A stretch of DNA of 64,000 nt from an uncultured SAR86 cluster bacterium (GTDB lineage Bacteria; Pseudomonadota; Gammaproteobacteria; Magnimaribacterales; D2472). Within the stretch, counting starts at the first letter, position 1. The number at the start of each line of letters is the position of its first letter. Under the pieces are notes generated by a model that saw only the letters and a list, made by a program, of their open reading frames with translations, made no database searches and was not told the DNA's origin. Positions 30,871 to 40,418 of the stretch are shown one piece after another. The position numbers and the translations under genes were made by a program. Location of the stretch: the NCBI GenBank assembly GCA_902626385.1, contig CACOEZ010000002.1, positions 1 to 64,000 on the forward strand, in the 5' to 3' direction.

Positions 30871-31374
30871 TTAACTTTTTACTAATTTAATAATTTCAGA
30901 TGCTACTTCTTGACTAGATTTGTTTTCAGTATTTACAACATGGTCAGCAACAGCTTCATAAAGACTTTCTCTGTCTTTCTGAAGTTTGGTCAGTATTTTT
31001 TCAGGATCACCATTCTTTAGTAATGGTCTATCTTTGTCTTTAGCAGTTCTCTCAAGTTGGACTGATATTGGTGTCGAAAGATAAAAAACTGTACCTCTGG
31101 AGGATAAAAGTTCCCTATTTTCCTCTGATAAAATAATTCCTCCTCCTGTAGAAAGTACTATTGAGTTTCTTTTAGCCATATCCTGCAAAATAGAACTTTC
31201 TCTTTTTCTAAAACCATCCTCACCCTCAAGATCAAAAATCCAATCTATAGATGCACCAGTCCGAGTCTCTATTTCTTCATCCGTATCTAAAAAGCTCAAA
31301 AATAATTCGTCAGAAATAATTTTTCCGACTGTTGATTTTCCTGAACCCATCGGCCCAACAATAAATATATTCAT
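30871..31374 (-). CDS. aroK: Shikimate kinase
   Basis: Phosphorylates shikimate with ATP. From the ATG at 31374 the product is 167 residues and begins MNIFIVGPMGSGKSTVGK, the usual P-loop at the very start of the protein. DTDEEIE supplies the shikimate-binding Asp, STGGGIIL the Gly-rich loop, and DRPLL the lid. An upstream ATG at 31404 would add ten residues not typical of the family; neither start has a clear Shine-Dalgarno. It is divergent from the PBP1A gene. In many gammaproteobacteria the pilMNOPQ genes lie between these two; here they are absent. Confidence 0.93.
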   Translation of the reverse strand: MNIFIVGPMGSGKSTVGKIISDELFLSFLDTDEEIETRTGASIDWIFDLEGEDGFRKRESSILQDMAKRNSIVLSTGGGIILSEENRELLSSRGTVFYLSTPISVQLERTAKDKDRPLLKNGDPEKILTKLQKDRESLYEAVADHVVNTENKSSQEVASEIIKLVKS

Positions 31375-31475
31375 AGTTTTAAAAATTTGACGTGATTTTA
31401 ACATTTAAGCGAAGAAAAACACTTTTTTGCATATTAAATGATGTATTCTCTCAAATGAAAGAATTAAAATAAATT

Positions 31476-33917
31476 ATGCAAAAAATTATCAAATATCTCT
31501 TTTATTTTGGAGTTTCAATATGCGTTTTTGCAATAACAGCAATTGTTTCAGCTAATATATATTTAAGACCAACTTTACCTGAGATAAATTTAGTTGATCA
31601 GTCAGAGCTTCAAATGCCCTTAAAAGTCTACACGAAAGATGAAAAACTCATTGGAGAGTTTGGTGAAATTAAGAGAAGGGCGATTAGTTATGAAGAAATA
31701 CCTGACGACATTAAAAACGCTTTTTTAGCTGCTGAAGACGATAATTTTTTTAATCATCAGGGTATAAGTTATACCGGTCTTTTAAGATCTTTCTTGAGAT
31801 GCTTAAGACCATCAGGATGTGAGGGTGGTGGAGGTACTATCACTATGCAAGTGGTAAGAGGTTATTTACTGACAAGAGAGCAAACTATAATTAGAAAATT
31901 AAAAGAAATATTTCTTGCACTTGAACTAGAAGGTAATTTAGAAAAAGAGGAAATATTCGAGCTTTATGTAAACAGAATTTTTCTAGGCAATAGATCATAC
32001 GGAATTCAGGCGGCATCAAATACATATTTTGATAAAAGTTTAAGTGAACTAAATATTTCAGAATCTGCAACTATTGCCGCATTGGCTCAGCTACCCTCAA
32101 GAGTTAATCCAGTTAAAGATCCTAGAAGAACATTACAAAGAAGAAATTGGATTTTATCCAGAATGCTTCTTTTAAATTTCATTAGTGAAGACGAATATAA
32201 AAAATCTATTTCTGAGAATATCCTAATTGCAAATAATATTAATCTTTATGATATAGATGCAGGATATATAGCAGAACTAGTTCGTCAGGATATTGTAAGC
32301 AGATATGGCTTACGAGCTTACAAAGAGGGATGGTCGGTTTACACAACTATTAATTCAGAATCACAAAGAGCATCAAAAGAAAGTATGATGCAGGAATTAT
32401 TCTTGTATGACAAAAGACATGGATGGAGAAATAAACAAAACTTTTCAAATATTTTTAATGATGATCAGAAACAAAATTTAGATGAGTTAGATTTAGATTT
32501 TTTGTTTGAAGGAAAATATTTTAACAATATAGACCTCGATGATAGTGATATAACTAATCAAATTAGCAATATTTTTAATTCATTTCCATATTTTAGAACT
32601 CATACCAAAGCCATTGTAATAAGAGTAGATGAGAAAAAAATTATTTGTATTAATCAAAACTTAGATCTTATTGAAGTTACATGGTCAAACGAATACTATT
32701 GGGCGCGACTGCAAGAATCTATTGATAAGCTTGGACCAAAGCCTGGAGGATTTAAAGATATTTTAGAGTTTGGAGATTTTATTTACTTAAAAAATATAAA
32801 TGACTTTTATACCCTTGATCAAATTCCAAATGTTGAATCTTCAATTATTTCAATTGATCCAAACTCGGGAGAAATAATCGCATATCATGGCGGTAAAAAT
32901 TTTAATTCAAGCAATTTTGATAGAGTAAGATTATCTTATCCTCAATCTGGCTCGAGCTTTAAGCCATTTATATATGCCTCTGGCTTGGCCAATGGATATA
33001 ATCTCTCATCTCTAATTAATGATGCTCCAATAGCATTTGAAGATGAAAACCTTGAAAGTGTCTGGCGCCCTCAAAATTATACTGGTGAATTTTATGGACC
33101 GATTTCATTGAGAGAGGCACTCACAAAATCTGTGAATATTGTATCTATAAAACTTTTAAGAGAGTTGGGTATAGATAAATCAAAAAATTATTTAGAAAAA
33201 TTTGGATATGATTATTCCAGGCTACCTAATGATCTATCTTTAGCACTTGGATCGGGAAATTTCTCTCCTGCTGAAATGGTTAGAGCCTATAGCGTGATTG
33301 CATCTAATGGATATATTCCTGATATACATTATGTTCACAAAATACTTGATAGAAATGGAAATATAATTTTCTCTCATGAAGATTATTTAGAACAAATAAA
33401 AAACATCAACATAAATGCTTTTCCTTGGCTTGATACATTGGAGATGAGCATAAAATCTCCATACTATATTCTTAAACCCCTTAATAAAAAAGAACAAGTG
33501 ATCGATGAAAGAGTCTCATACTTAATTAAAGATACTCTCGAAGGATTCATGAGAAATGGAGTTGCAGGGAGAAAGTCAGCATTTCTCAAAAGAAATGACA
33601 TTGGTGGAAAAACTGGAACAACAAACGATTCTGTTAGTACCTGGTTCTCAGGTTTTCACGAAGATCTTGTAACTACAGTATGGGTCGGAACTGATGATTT
33701 TACTTCACTTGGTAAAAATGAATACGGTTCTACAATAGCCTTACCAATATGGTTGAGCTATATGAATAATGAACTTAAAAGACTTGAGGTTACGAACAAA
33801 AAAATTCCAGAGGATATATCGTTTGTAAGGGTTAATAAGTTAACAGGAAATCCAGAGAAAGAATCTACTGAAAATGATTATTTTGAATTATTTTTAGAAG
33901 AAAATATTAATTTTTAA
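31476..33917 (+). CDS. mrcA: Penicillin-binding protein 1A, bifunctional peptidoglycan synthase
   Basis: Polymerises and cross-links peptidoglycan in the periplasm. The 813-residue product has an N-terminal membrane anchor (residues 7-28), a GT51 glycosyltransferase domain with AFLAAEDDNFFNHQGI (catalytic Glu), GGGTITMQVVRGYLL and ELYVNRIFLGNRSYGIQAA, an ODD-like insert rich in acidic residues, and a transpeptidase domain with SGSSFKPF (SxxK nucleophile), SVN and KTGTT. Its 3' end overlaps the convergent slmA gene by 11 bases. Length and domain order are normal for PBP1A. Confidence 0.95.
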   Translation: MQKIIKYLFYFGVSICVFAITAIVSANIYLRPTLPEINLVDQSELQMPLKVYTKDEKLIGEFGEIKRRAISYEEIPDDIKNAFLAAEDDNFFNHQGISYTGLLRSFLRCLRPSGCEGGGGTITMQVVRGYLLTREQTIIRKLKEIFLALELEGNLEKEEIFELYVNRIFLGNRSYGIQAASNTYFDKSLSELNISESATIAALAQLPSRVNPVKDPRRTLQRRNWILSRMLLLNFISEDEYKKSISENILIANNINLYDIDAGYIAELVRQDIVSRYGLRAYKEGWSVYTTINSESQRASKESMMQELFLYDKRHGWRNKQNFSNIFNDDQKQNLDELDLDFLFEGKYFNNIDLDDSDITNQISNIFNSFPYFRTHTKAIVIRVDEKKIICINQNLDLIEVTWSNEYYWARLQESIDKLGPKPGGFKDILEFGDFIYLKNINDFYTLDQIPNVESSIISIDPNSGEIIAYHGGKNFNSSNFDRVRLSYPQSGSSFKPFIYASGLANGYNLSSLINDAPIAFEDENLESVWRPQNYTGEFYGPISLREALTKSVNIVSIKLLRELGIDKSKNYLEKFGYDYSRLPNDLSLALGSGNFSPAEMVRAYSVIASNGYIPDIHYVHKILDRNGNIIFSHEDYLEQIKNININAFPWLDTLEMSIKSPYYILKPLNKKEQVIDERVSYLIKDTLEGFMRNGVAGRKSAFLKRNDIGGKTGTTNDSVSTWFSGFHEDLVTTVWVGTDDFTSLGKNEYGSTIALPIWLSYMNNELKRLEVTNKKIPEDISFVRVNKLTGNPEKESTENDYFELFLEENINF

Positions 33918-34476
33918 AAATGCTAATAGCTAATAATTCCCATATATTCTCAATATAGGATGATGGAGAGTCTTTAAATTTAGATCTTATATATCTTGAA
34001 ACATTTCCTTCTAAAGTTGTGAGAATTAATTGAGCAGAGATACCTGGTTGCGTAACTAGGTTTTCGTTATCATCTTTTAGTACCTGTCTGAGGAATAATT
34101 CATACCTTTCATAAAATTGATTGACATTATCAGTTACATTTTGCTCATCAGCAGACAAAGCCTCTCTCGATAAAAGTCTTGCAAATCCCTTATTTTTTTC
34201 TACAAATATAATAAAGAACATAAAAGCATTTTTTATTTTATCTTTCGCAGATATTTTTTCCTTTTTTAATTCGTTGCACTTAGCAAATATGGCACTGTCA
34301 CAAAAAGAAAATAATTCTGCGTATATTGATCTTTTGCTAGGAAAATGTCGATAAAGAGCAGCTTCTGTAATTCCAGACTTCTCTGCAAGCAAAGCTGTTG
34401 TTACCTTAGACATATTTCTCTCTTCAAGCATACTTGCTAATGATTGAAGAATTATTTGTTTTCTGTCTTCTTTCAT
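33907..34476 (-). CDS. slmA: Nucleoid occlusion regulator SlmA (TetR family)
   Basis: DNA-binding protein that inhibits FtsZ near the chromosome. From the ATG at 34476 the product has 189 residues and starts MKEDRKQIILQSLASMLEE, matching E. coli SlmA's REEILQSLALMLE. The HTH is VTTALLAEKSGITEAALYRHF, with the SlmA-type EAALYRHFPSK end. The C-terminal helix region keeps RYIRSKFK and FVEKNKGFARLL, parallel to SlmA's RFVRSEFK. This start leaves two bases after the algC stop; the longer frame from 34509 would overlap algC. A generic TetR regulator is the alternative, but N-terminal identity favours SlmA. Confidence 0.85.
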   Translation of the reverse strand: MKEDRKQIILQSLASMLEERNMSKVTTALLAEKSGITEAALYRHFPSKRSIYAELFSFCDSAIFAKCNELKKEKISAKDKIKNAFMFFIIFVEKNKGFARLLSREALSADEQNVTDNVNQFYERYELFLRQVLKDDNENLVTQPGISAQLILTTLEGNVSRYIRSKFKDSPSSYIENIWELLAISIFKN

Positions 34477-34478
34477 AT

Positions 34479-35849
34479 CTAATGTAAATTTACTCCAATA
34501 TTGGGACAAATGCGAGAAAGTTCATTTATAAAATCATCATATATTTTCTTTAAATTCTTCTCATTATTAGCCTCAAATCTACATACTAATTTTGGCGTTG
34601 TATTAGATGCTCTAATTAATCCCCAGCCATTATTAAAATTAATCCTAAGGCCATCAATGGTCACCTTTTCTCCATCTAATGTGCATTCTTTTTTAAATTT
34701 TTCAATTACATCAAATTTTTCATCGTCACTAACCTTAATGCTTATTTCAGGTGTTGAAAAAAGCTTTGGTAATTCATCATTTAAGTCAGATATTGTTTTT
34801 GAAGATTCATGAATAAGCTCAATTACTCTTGCTCCTGAATAATGTCCATCATCAAAACCATACCATTTATCATTAAAAAATATATGTCCACTCATTTCTC
34901 CAGCTATAAGAGGATCATGTTTTTTTATACCATTTTTTATATGAAAATGTCCTGTAGGCGACATTATTGGTGTTCCTCCATGTTTAAAAATAATTTCAGA
35001 TAACACGTTAGAACATTTAACATCAAAGATAATCGAACCACTTTTTTTGCTCAAAATATCTTTACTAAACATCATTAATATTCTGTCAGGAAAAACTATT
35101 TCACCATTATTTGTAACAAGCCCAACTCTATCGCCATCTCCATCAAATGCTAGACCTAAATCAGCATTTTCTTTTTTTACTATTCTAATTAGATCCTCAA
35201 GGTTTTTTGGATCACCAGGATCTGGATGATGATTTGGAAAATTACCATCAATTTCTGAAAAGATTTCTATAACTTCACAACCTAATTTTTTATAGAGCTC
35301 TGGAGCAATACAACCGGCAGCACCATTTCCACAATCAATAACAACTTTAATTTTATTATTTTCAGGAAGATTTAAATTTTTATAAACCTCATCTATGTAA
35401 TTACTCTTAAAATCTTTTTTTAGTACCTCTCCTGAATTTTCAGACACATCAAAGCTCTCTTGCATCAATGCATAAATCTCATTTCCTGAAACAGGTTTAT
35501 CATTTATTACCAATTTAATGCCATTATGATTTTTTGGATTATGACTGCCAGTAACCATTATCCCACTTTTACTGTTACTTTTTTTTGCTGCATAGTAAAG
35601 AACAGGAGTTGTCACAAGACCGACATTAATAGCATTTATGCCTGATTCAGTTATTCCATTAATTATCGATTCTAATAAGACTTCTCCAGATATTCTTCCA
35701 TCTCTACCAATACAGATTTCATTAATATTTTCGGATTTACATTTAGCTGCAATTGCATGAGCAATCTTTCTAAAAACATCAGAATTTATTTGATCTGGAT
35801 ATTCACCTCTTATGTCATATTCTCTGAATATTGACTTCTCAATTTCCAT
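34479..35849 (-). CDS. algC: Phosphomannomutase/phosphoglucomutase AlgC
   Basis: Interconverts hexose 6- and 1-phosphates for LPS core and nucleotide-sugar synthesis. The 456 residues open with FREYDIRGEYPDQI, then the active-site Ser102 in MVTGSHNPKNHNG, the metal loop AFDGDGDRVG, the sugar-binding GEMSGHIFF and the phosphate-binding RASNTTPK, all in the right order for the AlgC branch. It precedes slmA on the same strand. Its role fits the surface-polysaccharide genes across the divergent ilvE promoter. Confidence 0.95.
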   Translation of the reverse strand: MEIEKSIFREYDIRGEYPDQINSDVFRKIAHAIAAKCKSENINEICIGRDGRISGEVLLESIINGITESGINAINVGLVTTPVLYYAAKKSNSKSGIMVTGSHNPKNHNGIKLVINDKPVSGNEIYALMQESFDVSENSGEVLKKDFKSNYIDEVYKNLNLPENNKIKVVIDCGNGAAGCIAPELYKKLGCEVIEIFSEIDGNFPNHHPDPGDPKNLEDLIRIVKKENADLGLAFDGDGDRVGLVTNNGEIVFPDRILMMFSKDILSKKSGSIIFDVKCSNVLSEIIFKHGGTPIMSPTGHFHIKNGIKKHDPLIAGEMSGHIFFNDKWYGFDDGHYSGARVIELIHESSKTISDLNDELPKLFSTPEISIKVSDDEKFDVIEKFKKECTLDGEKVTIDGLRINFNNGWGLIRASNTTPKLVCRFEANNEKNLKKIYDDFINELSRICPNIGVNLH

Positions 35850-35911
35850 CTTTTTCTTTAGTTATTCCATTGATTTTGCAATAATACTCAAACTTAATTA
35901 TATCTTGAAAA

Positions 35912-36832
35912 ATGTTTGTTAATACTGAAAAAAAATTAATTTGGCAGAATGGACATTTTAAAAAATGGGATGAATCATCTGTTCATATTCTTTCTCACAC
36001 CCTTCATTATGGAACAGGTGTATTTGAGGGAGTTCGAGCATATCAAACAAAAGATGGAGCAGCTATATTCAGGCTAAATGAACATACAAATAGGCTTTAT
36101 GACGCAGCTGATAAACTAAACATTGTTATTCCTTTTTCCAAAAAAGAACTCAATTATGCACAATGCGAGATTTTAAATGCTAACGGATTAGATGAAGGAT
36201 ATATTAGGCCTATTGTTTATCTTGGAAATGAAGGTTTAGGTCTAAGAGCCAAAGATTTAAGCGTTAATGTTGCAATTGCTGCATGGGAATGGCCATCATA
36301 TATGGATCCTAAGGCTAAAGAAGATGGCATTTCTGTGATTAAATCTTCTCATACACAATATGAAAATCCACTTCATTCTGGTCACAAAATTATAGGCACA
36401 TACTTTAGCAATACCATGGCACTCCATGAGGCACTTGATAAAGGCGCTGATGAGGCATTAATGATGGATAAAAATGGCTATATTTCTGAGGGTAGCGGAG
36501 AAAATATTTTTATAGTCAAAGAAAAAGAAGTTTTTACACCAAAAACTGATCATTGTTTGAACGGCATAACTAGAAAGTCAGTTATAAATATTGCTAATAA
36601 TCTCGACATAAAGGTTATTGAAAAAAATCTAAATTATGAAGATTTAGTAAATGCAGATGAAGCTTTTTTTACTGGAACAGCAGTCGAAATAACTCCAATT
36701 ACAACTTTGGATAATCTCAAAATAGCTGATGGAAAAAGAGGTCCGATCACAAGCTTGCTCCAAGAGAATTTTCAAAAAATAATATCAGGCAATCATCCAA
36801 AATATAAAGATTGGCTAACACATACAAAATAG
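35912..36832 (+). CDS. ilvE: Branched-chain amino acid aminotransferase
   Basis: PLP enzyme for the last step of valine, leucine and isoleucine synthesis. The 306 residues have the class IV fold with GVFEGVRAY, YIRPIVYLGNEGLGL, the PLP Lys159 in GHKIIGTYFSN, the YISEGSGENIF phosphate-binding motif and FFTGTAVEITP. The length matches E. coli IlvE (309). It leads a rightward run of cell-surface genes with a 4-base gap to the GT4 gene, an arrangement that also occurs near LPS core genes in pseudomonads. Confidence 0.96.
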   Translation: MFVNTEKKLIWQNGHFKKWDESSVHILSHTLHYGTGVFEGVRAYQTKDGAAIFRLNEHTNRLYDAADKLNIVIPFSKKELNYAQCEILNANGLDEGYIRPIVYLGNEGLGLRAKDLSVNVAIAAWEWPSYMDPKAKEDGISVIKSSHTQYENPLHSGHKIIGTYFSNTMALHEALDKGADEALMMDKNGYISEGSGENIFIVKEKEVFTPKTDHCLNGITRKSVINIANNLDIKVIEKNLNYEDLVNADEAFFTGTAVEITPITTLDNLKIADGKRGPITSLLQENFQKIISGNHPKYKDWLTHTK

Positions 36833-36836
36833 AAGT

Positions 36837-38084
36837 TTGAAAAAACTCAAGATTGCAATTTTAAGTTACAGAAGTGCAAAATTTGGAGGTGGACAAGGGG
36901 TATACATAAAAGATATCTCAAAAGCATTAATAAATTCAGGACATGAAGTTGATGTTATTTCTGGCCCTCCATATCCCGATCTTGTTGATGGAATTAGGTT
37001 AATAAAGTTACCGGGACTAAATTTATTTGAATCCTTTTCCTTTAAAGATAGATTAAAAAAATTCATCAATAAGAGTAACAAATCAATTGATGAGTATTAT
37101 GAGTTCATCTCTGTATTCTTAGGGGGGTTTCCAGAACCAAAAACTTTTGGAAAAAGAGCAAATAATTATTTAAAAGAAAATAATGATTACGATATAGTCA
37201 TTGACAACCAGTCAATAAGCTATGGATTGCTTGATATACAAAAAAGACTGCCTTTAATAGAAATAATTCATCATCCAATAACATTTGATTTCAAGCATGA
37301 GCTTGAATCATCAAAAAAAATTAAATATAAAATTTCAAGACATAGATGGTATTCCTTTTTGAAAATGCAAAAAAAAGTTGCACCTAAGTTAAATCAAATT
37401 ATTACACCTTCAAAAAGCTCGCAGAAAGGAATTTCTGAGGAATTTATGTGCGATTACAAAAATATAAAAGTCATAAATAATGGCCTTGATGCTAGTGAGT
37501 TTATTCCAATGCCTGAGATTGAAAGGAAAAAAAATAGACTTATAACCACTGCGAGTGCTGACGTTCCGCTTAAAGGATTGGATTATAGTCTTATGGCCAT
37601 AAAAGCCTTAAAAAAAGATTTTAAAGACATTGAATTGATAATAGTTGGGAAAATAAAGAAAAATGGTCATACCGAAAGACTTATAAAAGATTTAAATATT
37701 AATAAAAGTGTTTCTTTTAGATCAGAACTTACAAAAAAAGAAATTGCTAAATTATATGCTTCTAGTTCAATAGCAATAGTAAGTTCATTGTATGAGGGTT
37801 TTGGATATCCTGTGATAGAGGCAATGAGTTGTGAAGTACCGTTGATTGCAACTAATGTATCTTCGATACCTGAGCTTGTCGGATCATATGCCTCTCTTAT
37901 AGAACCAAAGAGTTACGATGAAATTTATAAAGCTGTAAAACAAATATTATTAAATTATGATGAATATGAGAGAATTGCCGTCGGTGGAAGACAACATATA
38001 ATTAATACATTTAATTGGTCTAAAATTACAACTCAATATGAAGATATTATTACCAAAACAATTAAAGAACACGAAAAATGCTAA
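36837..38084 (+). CDS. GT4-family glycosyltransferase
   Basis: Probably adds a sugar to a cell-surface glycolipid in the cytosol. The 415-residue GT-B protein starts from TTG at 36837 (LKIAILSYRSAKFGGGQGVYI, the N-terminal Gly-rich loop of GT4 enzymes). The C-terminal domain carries STTASADVPLKGLDYSL-like acceptor/donor residues, LIIVGKIKKNG and the E-x7-E motif SLYEGFGYPVIEAMSCEVP. The next gene, a methyltransferase, overlaps it by seven bases. The donor sugar and acceptor are not readable; neighbours lpxL and waaA suggest LPS core. Confidence 0.87.
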   Translation: MKKLKIAILSYRSAKFGGGQGVYIKDISKALINSGHEVDVISGPPYPDLVDGIRLIKLPGLNLFESFSFKDRLKKFINKSNKSIDEYYEFISVFLGGFPEPKTFGKRANNYLKENNDYDIVIDNQSISYGLLDIQKRLPLIEIIHHPITFDFKHELESSKKIKYKISRHRWYSFLKMQKKVAPKLNQIITPSKSSQKGISEEFMCDYKNIKVINNGLDASEFIPMPEIERKKNRLITTASADVPLKGLDYSLMAIKALKKDFKDIELIIVGKIKKNGHTERLIKDLNINKSVSFRSELTKKEIAKLYASSSIAIVSSLYEGFGYPVIEAMSCEVPLIATNVSSIPELVGSYASLIEPKSYDEIYKAVKQILLNYDEYERIAVGGRQHIINTFNWSKITTQYEDIITKTIKEHEKC

Positions 38085-38782
38085 CTTTTAACTTTTCCAA
38101 ACATAAGATAATTAATACAGATGGATTAATGCTGGATGTCGGTTGTGGAGAAGGTAGGCATATATTTGGCGTTATGCAGGAATATCCAAACATGAAATGT
38201 ATAGGCATTGATCCGCATGACGATTCTCTTAAAAAAGCAGAGGAGGGTTATGAATACTTTAAAACAATTTCAAATGCTGGAGCGGAATTTATGGAGGCTT
38301 CTGCTTATGCATTGCCTTTTCCAGATGAAAGTTTTGATTTAATAGTTTGCTCAGAAGTTCTTGAACATTTGCATGAATATAACGATGCTGTTCAGGAGAT
38401 ATATAGAGTCTTAAAGAAAGGCGGAAAATTTTATGCAAGTGTTCCTGCCTCTTGGCCTGAAAAAATATGTTGGGCATTATCAAAAGAATATCAAAATCAA
38501 CCTGGTGGACATCTAAGAATTTTCAATCAAAAAAATCTAGTGAAAGAAATTGAAAGTAAGGGTTTTAAATTACTATCTTCTGAAAAATTTCATGCTATTC
38601 ATGCACCATATTGGTGGCTGAGATGTTTGTTTTGGAAAACTCAAGATACAAATCTTATTGTTAATATTTACAAAAAAATTTTAGAAAGACATATTTTAAA
38701 GAAACCAAAAATTCTTGATTTTATTGATAAAATTTTAAATCCAATAATGGGTAAGAGTTTTTCAATGTATTTTGAAAAATAA
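38078..38782 (+). CDS. Class I SAM-dependent methyltransferase
   Basis: A 234-residue methyltransferase of the Methyltransf_11 type. Motif I is MLDVGCGEGRHIFG, with an acidic end of beta-2 in CIGIDPHD, then FDLIVCSEVLEHL (motif for post-II) and VLKKGGKFYASVPASWPE. The C-terminal part (WWLRCLFWKTQD and the basic tail) is hydrophobic and may touch the membrane. It overlaps the glycosyltransferase gene at its start and is followed after one base by the toroid gene, so the three are one operon. A lipid or sugar acceptor is likely but not shown. Confidence 0.87.
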   Translation: MLTFNFSKHKIINTDGLMLDVGCGEGRHIFGVMQEYPNMKCIGIDPHDDSLKKAEEGYEYFKTISNAGAEFMEASAYALPFPDESFDLIVCSEVLEHLHEYNDAVQEIYRVLKKGGKFYASVPASWPEKICWALSKEYQNQPGGHLRIFNQKNLVKEIESKGFKLLSSEKFHAIHAPYWWLRCLFWKTQDTNLIVNIYKKILERHILKKPKILDFIDKILNPIMGKSFSMYFEK

Positions 38783-38783
38783 A

Positions 38784-39821
38784 ATGCACAAACCTCATAA
38801 CAAATTTGGAAAAAATTTTATTTTTGAAAAAAACATTTTTTTAAATCTTGCAGAATCAATAAAAAAAATACAATTAAAATCTGGAGCAATCCCATCTAAT
38901 ATAGATAATTCACATGATCCTTGGGATCATATTGAGTCAATAATGGGGTTAAATTTTTTACATGACAAGAAATCAGCAGATTCAGCATTTGATTGGCTAA
39001 AAAATAATCAAAATAAGGATGGTAGCTGGTATTCAAAATATTTAGATACGAACCCTATTGAGTTAAATAAACCAACTCACTTTAGTCCATATATTTCTGT
39101 TGCTGCTCTTCATTACTTCAAAATATTTTCTGATAGAGAAAAACTTATTGAATTATGGGAGACAATATCCAAAGCTATAAATTTTTCTATTAACCTTCAA
39201 AATCCAAATGGAACAATTCCTTGGTCGGTTGATAAGAATAATAAAATTGAAGAAGATTTTCTTTTAACAGGGTCATCTTCAATCTTAAAAAGTATAGAGT
39301 GCGCCATAAAAATATCTAGAATCCTCGAAAAGAAGGAGAACAAAAGTTGGATGAGAGCATATAAATCTTTGGCACAGGCTGTAAAAAATCCAAATGGATT
39401 ATTCGATTTAACTCAAGATCGTTCAAGATTTTCAATGGATTGGTATTATCCAATAATATCTGGAGCTTTATCATCAAAAGAAAGAGATTTTTACATTCAA
39501 AAGATTTTCAAAGATTTTTATGTCGATGGTTTAGGTATTAAATGCGTTATAGAAGAGCCATGGGTAACAGTTGCAGAGACGTCTGAATTTATAATCTCAT
39601 TAGTAATTTCAAACAGAGTTGAAGAAGCTAAAAAAATATTTTCTGAAGTAATGAATATTACTGATGTTAATAATGTGCCCTATATGGGCTGGCAATATAA
39701 ACAAAGTATTTTTTGGCCTGAAGAGAAGCCTAGTTGGACATCTGCTGCTCTAATTTTGGCTGCAGATTCTATTTACAATTTTTCAAGTGGCTCAGATATT
39801 TTGACTGTAAATCATTTATAG
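38784..39821 (+). CDS. Alpha/alpha-toroid protein, prenyltransferase/squalene-cyclase-like
   Basis: I cannot name a function. The 345-residue protein (ATG at 38784, one base after the methyltransferase stop; TTG 38772 is possible) has repeated helical hairpins of the kind found in terpenoid-cyclase/protein-prenyltransferase toroids. Examples are the segments IQLKSGAIPSNIDNSHDPWD, FDWLKNNQNKDGSWYSKYL and INLQNPNGTIPWSVD, each with a Q-x-x-x-G-x-x-P/W-like QW motif. No DxDD cyclase motif is visible. Similar proteins are annotated as 'prenyltransferase' beside GT4 and methyltransferase genes. It may bind a polyprenyl or glycan substrate in surface-lipid tailoring. Confidence 0.6.
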   Translation: MHKPHNKFGKNFIFEKNIFLNLAESIKKIQLKSGAIPSNIDNSHDPWDHIESIMGLNFLHDKKSADSAFDWLKNNQNKDGSWYSKYLDTNPIELNKPTHFSPYISVAALHYFKIFSDREKLIELWETISKAINFSINLQNPNGTIPWSVDKNNKIEEDFLLTGSSSILKSIECAIKISRILEKKENKSWMRAYKSLAQAVKNPNGLFDLTQDRSRFSMDWYYPIISGALSSKERDFYIQKIFKDFYVDGLGIKCVIEEPWVTVAETSEFIISLVISNRVEEAKKIFSEVMNITDVNNVPYMGWQYKQSIFWPEEKPSWTSAALILAADSIYNFSSGSDILTVNHL

Positions 39822-40418
39822 TTTCTTCATACACACGATGGTATCAACTCTCTCAAAATCAATAAAACCATTTTGCAGGGCATACTTATAAACATGATAT
39901 GGAGCTTGACCACCTTCTTCAGGATTTTCATAAATATCATGAATTACTAGCGCTCCTCCGGAGATTATTTTTGTATTCCATGACTTAAAATCTTGCATAG
40001 CTGAATCTAATGAGTGACTTCCATCTATAAAGACCATTGATACCTGTGTGTTCCAATCTTTTGCTGCAATGGAAGATTCTCTGACTATCGGAACGATATT
40101 ATAAGCTTTAAAAAGATTTATATTTTTTATTAGTAAAGGAAGAGAGTTTATTTTATTAGTTGATATATCAAAAATTTCTTCATCAAAATATTCTTCATTT
40201 ATTTGATGCTCTTCGGACCCTGAATGATGATCAATTGTATAAATAAATTGATTATTTTTTTTAGAACCTTCAGACAAAAATAAAGTTGATTTACCACAAT
40301 ACGTTCCAATTTCTAATATGGGCCCATTTTTAGAAAATAATGACGCCCATTTTGTAAGAGCTTCTCCTTCATGAAATGGCATGAAACCTTTTACGCCTGT
40401 AAATTTTTTTATATTCAT
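39816..40418 (-). CDS. SAM-dependent methyltransferase, Methyltransf_24 type
   Basis: A 200-residue class I methyltransferase-like protein with GPILEIGTYCGKSTLFLS (motif I), IYTIDHHSGSEEHQ, MVFIDGSHSLDSAMQDF and GGALVIHDIYENPEEGG. The D-H-S-G and IDGSH features match the Methyltransf_24/cephalosporin-hydroxylase-like group that modifies sugars or O-antigen. It overlaps the lpxL-type gene by four bases (same strand, downstream). Its end overlaps the toroid gene by six bases. Substrate unknown. Confidence 0.8.
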   Translation of the reverse strand: MNIKKFTGVKGFMPFHEGEALTKWASLFSKNGPILEIGTYCGKSTLFLSEGSKKNNQFIYTIDHHSGSEEHQINEEYFDEEIFDISTNKINSLPLLIKNINLFKAYNIVPIVRESSIAAKDWNTQVSMVFIDGSHSLDSAMQDFKSWNTKIISGGALVIHDIYENPEEGGQAPYHVYKYALQNGFIDFERVDTIVCMKKL